From contig CM066984.1 of assembly GCA_033977485.1 (NCBI GenBank), forward strand, positions 30,423,501 through 30,487,500: a DNA stretch of 64,000 nt. Direction: 5' to 3'. The notes beneath the pieces are model-generated. The model did not search any database. It was not told the DNA's origin and saw only the letters and a program-made list of their open reading frames with translations. Source of the DNA: Hydrangea macrophylla (taxonomy: Eukaryota > Streptophyta > Magnoliopsida > Cornales > Hydrangeaceae). The position numbers and the translations under genes were made by a program. How positions within the stretch are numbered: the stretch's first letter is position 1; the number at the start of each line of letters is the position of its first letter. Positions 58,997-64,000 of the stretch are shown here, in pieces.

Positions 58997-60721
58997 TATG
59001 ATTTACTGTAAAAACCAAAAAAGATAAAATAAATATAGATATCAGATTTTGACAGTTTGAAATAAAAGAATCCTTAAAACTCTTACTTTTTTAATAAATT
59101 CACTGGAATATCGAAACAAAAGAATAAAGCCTTTGTGTGATAGTCAATGTTCGATTTTTTGATTAATCACGACTTGTCCGCTATATAACTCTTGCAAAAC
59201 AAGTTATGACTCTCGATCCCTTTTGATCTCTAAGTTTCTGAATAATGCCCCGTGTGGGATCCCTTATTCATAGCTTAGCTAGTGTGTACCATTAACTAGG
59301 ATCTAATCACAATCGTCTTAAGTAGCGCTTCCGTGTGGTGGTCACCCTCTAACACGTCTGATTGATCCTATCCATAGGAAGTTCATATCTAGTAACCAAT
59401 GAGTAGTGTACCCTCGTATGGAATGATCACCCCTGGCGAGGTGACACAGAATGCACTACTCATCTTACAATGAACCGTTAATGGAAGATCGTGGGTGTTA
59501 TTAATAAGACCCTCTCCCACTAGATTTGGTAGATAAGGATTTTGCTTTTGAAAAAATTGTTTCCACACATTACCCATAAACATCCAATGTTTACTAATGT
59601 GTTGAAAACGGTTTTTGAATTTTATTTTAGAAAACTTGTTTTACGTGTATGCGAGAAGTAATAATATAATTAAATTCCAATCAGAAATCAAGCACATAAA
59701 ACAAAAAACTAAAATGAAAATAAAAGCATCCAAATGATGCCTCTATCTCCCATGGCTCTATCTCCATAGAACCTACTTCTTGGCCTGATCGCCTCCAGCT
59801 CCATCTTCATGGACAATGGCTTGTTCCTCCATCTTCCTGTATATTCTAGTTCTATTACATTGCTCCTATGCTTCTTACAAAGCTTACAATTTATCTAGAA
59901 ATAGAAATTAACAACAAGAAAATAAAGAAGGCTAGGGAAACCAGTGCGACTTTCCTTTTCGTAGGATTGAAGTCGCAGTGCCCTTTACACATGCCTTAAA
60001 ACAAACCAACAATAAATACAACTTACAATCATCCACCAATCACAAAACATCTTAATACAAAATTAAAACTTTGATCTTGGTGTCATGGGAGATAGCGGAC
60101 TAAGCTTGCTGCAAGAAGGTTAGTCGAACACACATCCACGCATATATAACAAATATATATATATATTAGAACTCCTAATTGATTCACACAGTGTGAAAAC
60201 TCTTAAACCACTAAATTAGAACTCAAGACAGCATCTCACTTCTCTATCACACTTCGATCGATTGACAAAGGTTCGATCGATCGAACCTTCGATCGATTGA
60301 ACACAGTTCAATCGATTGAACTTTCAATTTCATAGAAAAGTTTGAAAATTTTATAGAATAATTTGAAATTAAAGTAAGGAATTTTTGAAATATTCAAAAC
60401 TATGAAAAGAACAGCTGGACAGAGAATCGATCTCGATCGATCGAACCCTATTCAATCGATCGAACAAAACCAAAGTTCGATCGATCGAAACTTGTTCGAT
60501 CACTTGAGAACAGAAGATGTTCAATCGATCGAAATACTTAGATCGATCAAATCCATCATGCATCCAATGCAATCACAGATTTGTATTCTGCTACGATAAC
60601 ACTGCAGAAACAGATCTGTGATGATGTAGTTTCAAAAATAGTTCTAAAATCAACATGTAAATCAAAACTAGTATTCCAAAACGTATCTATAAATCGAAAC
60701 AAGCATGGATCTGATACCAAT
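58997..60721 (-). other. Leader and primer site of element C
   Basis: Untranslated region similar to the leader of D. Decayed palindromes occupy 60253-60320 and 60430-60550. The primer site is on the minus strand near 60708-60721 (AATTGGTATCAGATCC, one mismatch to the Met-tRNA complement). A short AT microsatellite lies at about 60148-60166. No gene. Confidence 0.75.
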
Positions 60722-61893
60722 TGATGGAAAAATAGGTTCAAATTAATTTTAAATGCGCAGCAGAAAGATTGAGTTTTAAAAACAACTTTTGGTATCCCAG
60801 GATCTACCACTCGTTAATTTTATAGATACGAATATTAAAGAGGGAGAAGATATATACCTCAGGTCTTGAACATAATTCTGATTTTCTTTTTCTAGGGTGG
60901 TGCAGCAGCCTCCACTAGGTTGTCTTCACCCTTATGTCTCCTACAAATGCTTCCCGGATAGGCTAGAGATTGTGGGATCTCTAGTGGAGAGGATAAGGAG
61001 GGTTTGGGAGCTATAAAATAGTTTCTGCAGCTTCTAACGTTCAAAATGATGAACTCTTTTTTCTGGACGCAGCTGCCCTATTTATACATTCCTAGAACCG
61101 ACCTAATGTTCAAGCGATTGAAGTGCATTCGATCGATCGAGACTTTGATCGATCAAACCACCTTAGATCGATCGAACCCGCCAAGACTTCATTCGATTGA
61201 GACACCTTCGATCGATCAAACCCGCCTTAACTAGGTCCTTATGTGCCTTTCTAAGCATTCTAGCAGAGCTAAGAGTGGGACCTCCTAGGCTCTTTATTGT
61301 TGGCTCAAACCAGTTTGTTAATTACCATGACCAAACTCTTTGATCATCAAACTAACTAACTGGTCAGTTAACGTTTACTCCACTATAAAATAATAACTAA
61401 ACTCCAACGCAAAAAAACATATCCAAAGTGATAACTAGACTTGTATGGTGTACTAATGTCCCTCTACCGTCAGCATTCATAATCATATTCAGGAAGTTAG
61501 ATAACTGGTTACTGTCAACCTGAATCATGATTACTTCTTATATTCCTTGAGTCCCATTCACCACTCATGATTACCAAACATGTTGATAACTAGTTATCAA
61601 CAAGACTGCAGTTCTCAGTAATCAACTTGGTGACATTCTTAAGGGAATGCTTACTCTGAATCAGAGGGTAGATTCTATCTTGACAATATATGTTCACAAC
61701 CCTATGAACATGACATACCTAAGATACCCAAGTGTTGATCTTCTATAGATATCACTGATTGGTAAGTCAAAGTAGCCATATCCATAGTCTGTGTTCATAA
61801 TCATCTCAAGATTAAGAATACGTACCTTATACAAGTTATGAGTTCCTATCGACTGATTCATAGTCTTGAGTGTCAATAGGAAAGGTCAGGTCC
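60722..61893 (-). repeat. 5' LTR of element C, truncated
   Basis: Starts on the plus strand TGATGGAAAAATAGG and runs about 1172 bp. TATA box (TATTTATA) at 61079-61086; palindromes at 61125-61225. At GGTCCATCAAT (about 61893) it stops and an LTR in the opposite orientation begins, so the first roughly 330 bp of U3 are missing. Confidence 0.85.
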
Positions 61894-63103
61894 ATCAATC
61901 ACTAGAGTGTGACTCTTAATTAATATGCTAGTGCTTATAGTACTTTGGTGGACCATGAGATTCTTATTGACATATAAAAAATGTCAACAGTCTGTAGGAA
62001 CTCATAACTTGTATAAGGTAAGTGTTCTCAATCTTGAGATGATTATGGACACAGACTATGGATGTGACTACTTTGACTTACCAATCAGTAAGGTCTTGTA
62101 AGATCAACACCTGGGTATCTTGGGCATTTCATGTTCATAGAATTGTGAACATATATTATCAAGATAGAATCTACCCTCTGATAAAGAGTAAGAATTCCCT
62201 TGAGAATGACAACAAGTTGATTATTGAGAACTACAGTCTTATTGACAAGTAGTTATCAACATATTTGGTAATCATGAGAGGTGAATGGGACTCAAGGAAT
62301 GGAAGATGTAATCATATTCAAGTTTGCAAGAATAGTTATCCGACTACCTGAATATGATTGTGAATGCTGATGGTAGAGGGACATTAATACACCATACAAA
62401 TCTAGTTATCACTTTGGATTTGTTCTTTTGAGTTAGAGTGCAGTTATCGTTATATAGTGGAGTTAACATTAACTGAGTAGTTGGTTAACTAGCTGGTCAA
62501 AGAGTTTGATCATCGTGATTAATGACTGATCTAAACCAATGATAAAGAACTTAAGAGGTCCCACTCTTAGCTTTGCAAGAATACTTGGAAAGGCAGAAAG
62601 AGGAGTTCGGTCGATCAAACTAGTTTTGATGGATTAAAGCTTGGGTGCTTTCGATCGATTGAAGATGATTCGATCGATCAAACGTTCGATCGATTGAATG
62701 TGTTTCGATCGGACAAAACCCTTAGGTCAGTTTGAAAACCTATAAATAGGAGAGCTACGTCCAAAATAAGTTTGTACATTTTTTTACAGCTTCAGTCTCT
62801 CTAGAATTATTTTAGGGTTTTCTTTTAGCCTCCCTTACCTCTAAATTTGGGTTCCCACCAACCCTAGCCTCCCTGGGAAGTATTCAAGGAGACATAAGGG
62901 TTAAGATCATCTAGAGGAAGTTACTGTACAAGAAAAGGAGAAGAAAATCATAATTGGGTTCAAGACCACAAGGTAATCTTCTTGACCTCCTCTTCCCTAC
63001 GCATCTATAGAATTGATAAGTAGTAGATCCATCGCCACCAATACATTTTTGAAACTAATTTTCAACTGTGCATGATTTTAAGTTTTTCGTAAACTAAATC
63101 CTA
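61894..63103 (+). repeat. Element-B-type copia LTR, 5'-truncated, plus strand
   Basis: From CACTAGAGTGTGACTC to about AACTAAATCC. Closely matches 40006-40637 and then continues through the part missing there, including the palindrome array at 62605-62715 and a TATA box (TATAAATA, 62741-62748). The expected CCATCA end is degraded. It abuts minus-strand Athila RT. Confidence 0.82.
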
Positions 63104-63662
63104 TAGAATAGCCATCTAAAAAATAGCAGTAGCTCTATCCGACTAGACGTTCTATAATCTGGTCAATGAAGGGGAGGGAAAATGATATTTTCGGGTCATC
63201 ATATTTAGTTTCCTATAGTCTTTACATACTCACCGACCTGTGGTTTAGTGGGAGGAACTAATTCTCCAGAGGAATTAGGGACGATTGTAATCCCCGACTT
63301 CTTCAAAAAGACCTGGGTAGGGCTCACCCATTTACTATCAGTAATTGGGTATGTGATACCTGCATCCTATAGTTTAACCACTTCTTTCATCACTACTTCC
63401 TTCATATTTGTGTTAAACCTTTGTTTCATCTCCCTAGATGGTTTAGCATTTTTTTCCAAGTGAATTCTATATGTAAATGGAAGGGTCTATTCCTTTGAGA
63501 TCTTCCACTGTCCATCCCATAGCTTTCCTATGTGTTACTAAGACTTCTAAGAGTTAGTCTTCTTGTTGAGAAGACATATTTGAAGCAATAATTATAGGTA
63601 AAGTCTTATTAACACCTAGGAATGCATATTTTAGTGGTTTCAACTCCAGGGTGGGTGAACAC
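63104..63662 (-). pseudogene. Athila-type RT remnant (N-terminal part)
   Basis: Minus strand from 63462: FTYRIHLEKNAKPSREMKQR, MKEVVMKEVVKL, stop, DAGITYPITDSKWVSPTQVF, KSGITIV and ELVPPT. Further on come LPFIDQIIERLVG and a FLDGYS block at 63104. These are the conserved opening blocks of Athila RT with several stops. The part at 63460-63655 duplicates 40638-40860 at high identity, with a 14-base gap. It is cut at 63663 by a copia LTR. Confidence 0.8.
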
Positions 63663-64000
63663 TGTTGGAAAAACAGGTTTAAATGGAAAGTTTAAACGCG
63701 CAGCGGAAAAATCAAGTTATGAAACTTTATTGGCATGCCCGGATCTACTACTCGTCAATTCTACAGATGCGCACAAGAGGGGACACGAGTTATACCTTAG
63801 TGTCTTGAACCCAATTCTGATCTTCAACTTCCAGCAGCCTCCACTAGATGATCTTCACCCTTATGACTCCTGCGGATGCCTGCCAGAAAGACTAGGGTTG
63901 GTGGGAACCCTAATGGAGAGGATAGAGAAGGTTTTGGGACTCCAAAACAGTTTCTGCAGCTTCTGACGTTCAAAACGACGAACAACTTTTTCCAGAACGC
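63663..64000 (-). repeat. Copia LTR of the A/C/D family, truncated by the window end
   Basis: Plus-strand start TGTTGGAAAAACAGG, followed by the conserved R/U5 text shared with D (ACGCGCAGCGG, GGATCTACTACTCGTCAATT, GTGTCTTGAACCCAATTCTG). It lies inside Athila RT sequence. The rest of the element, if any, is outside the window, so the TSD cannot be checked. Confidence 0.88.

Larger units (their letters stand above)
42859..61893 (-). mobile_element. Copia element C: decayed Ty1/copia retrotransposon holding two later insertions
   Basis: Minus-strand element of the same family as A and D. The 3' LTR starts at 42859, pol and the gag C-terminus lie at 46386-50073, gag N-terminus and leader at 58774-60721, and the 5' LTR from 60722. 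A solo gypsy LTR (43789-45959) interrupts its 3' LTR, and element D (50079-58768) interrupts its gag. Both LTRs are truncated at their U3 ends: the 3' LTR by a deletion near 46385, the 5' LTR at an inverted junction near 61893. No TSD can be recovered. Confidence 0.88.

Overview
This is plant nuclear DNA, almost certainly from a eudicot. It is packed with LTR retrotransposons nested in one another. The evidence is Ty1/copia polyproteins, Ty3/gypsy polyproteins of the Tekay (chromodomain), Athila and Tat types, LTRs of 1.5-2.3 kb, initiator-Met-tRNA primer sites, hAT- and MULE-like MITEs, and a decayed plant-mobile-domain (PMD) gene. The species cannot be named from the sequence. I found no intact host gene, tRNA, rRNA or CRISPR array.

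Layout, left to right. 0.35-2.3 kb (minus): broken multi-exon PMD gene. 2.4-7.0 kb: AT-rich, LTR-like non-coding DNA holding a MULE-type MITE (4356-4529) and a second hairpin repeat. 7.0-9.5 kb: two consecutive decayed Tat-type gag pieces, the first split by a hAT-type MITE (7077-7487). 9967-17508 (plus): copia element A, bounded by a 5-bp target-site duplication (TSD) and heavily mutated. 17.5-21 kb: LTR-like DNA, a primer-binding site and a gag remnant of a Ty3/gypsy element. 21-25.2 kb: Athila-like 3' region and LTR. 25.2-36.85 kb: a minus-strand gypsy gag/protease remnant split near its gag start by a young full-length Tekay-type element (26818-36232). 36.86-40.64 kb (plus): rearranged copia element B with two LTRs but little interior. 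40.64-42.86 kb (minus): Athila gag-protease remnant. 42.86-61.89 kb (minus): decayed copia element C, carrying a solo gypsy LTR inside its 3' LTR and a young copia element D (50079-58768) inside its gag. 61.9-63.66 kb: an inverted LTR junction, a second copy of B-type LTR joined to Athila reverse transcriptase. 63.66 kb to the end: a truncated copia LTR.

The relative order of events can be read from the nesting. Athila and the decayed gypsies are the oldest hosts, C and B are intermediate, and D and the Tekay element are the youngest, each with LTRs about 1% diverged by eye.

Three points stand out. (1) The Tekay element has a 94-bp T-rich GT...AG segment exactly between protease and reverse transcriptase; removing it joins two open frames into one gag-pol frame. 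This suggests splicing-controlled Gag versus Gag-Pol expression, as known in Ogre elements but at a site I do not know to be described in Tekay. (2) Every copia LTR examined here carries an array of about six 12-bp TCGATCGATCGA-like palindromes spaced about 19 bp, just upstream of the TATA box, with a second array in the leader. Two unrelated gypsy LTRs carry analogous palindromes with different cores. (3) Element D is coding-competent apart from a single one-base deletion just before the protease active site.
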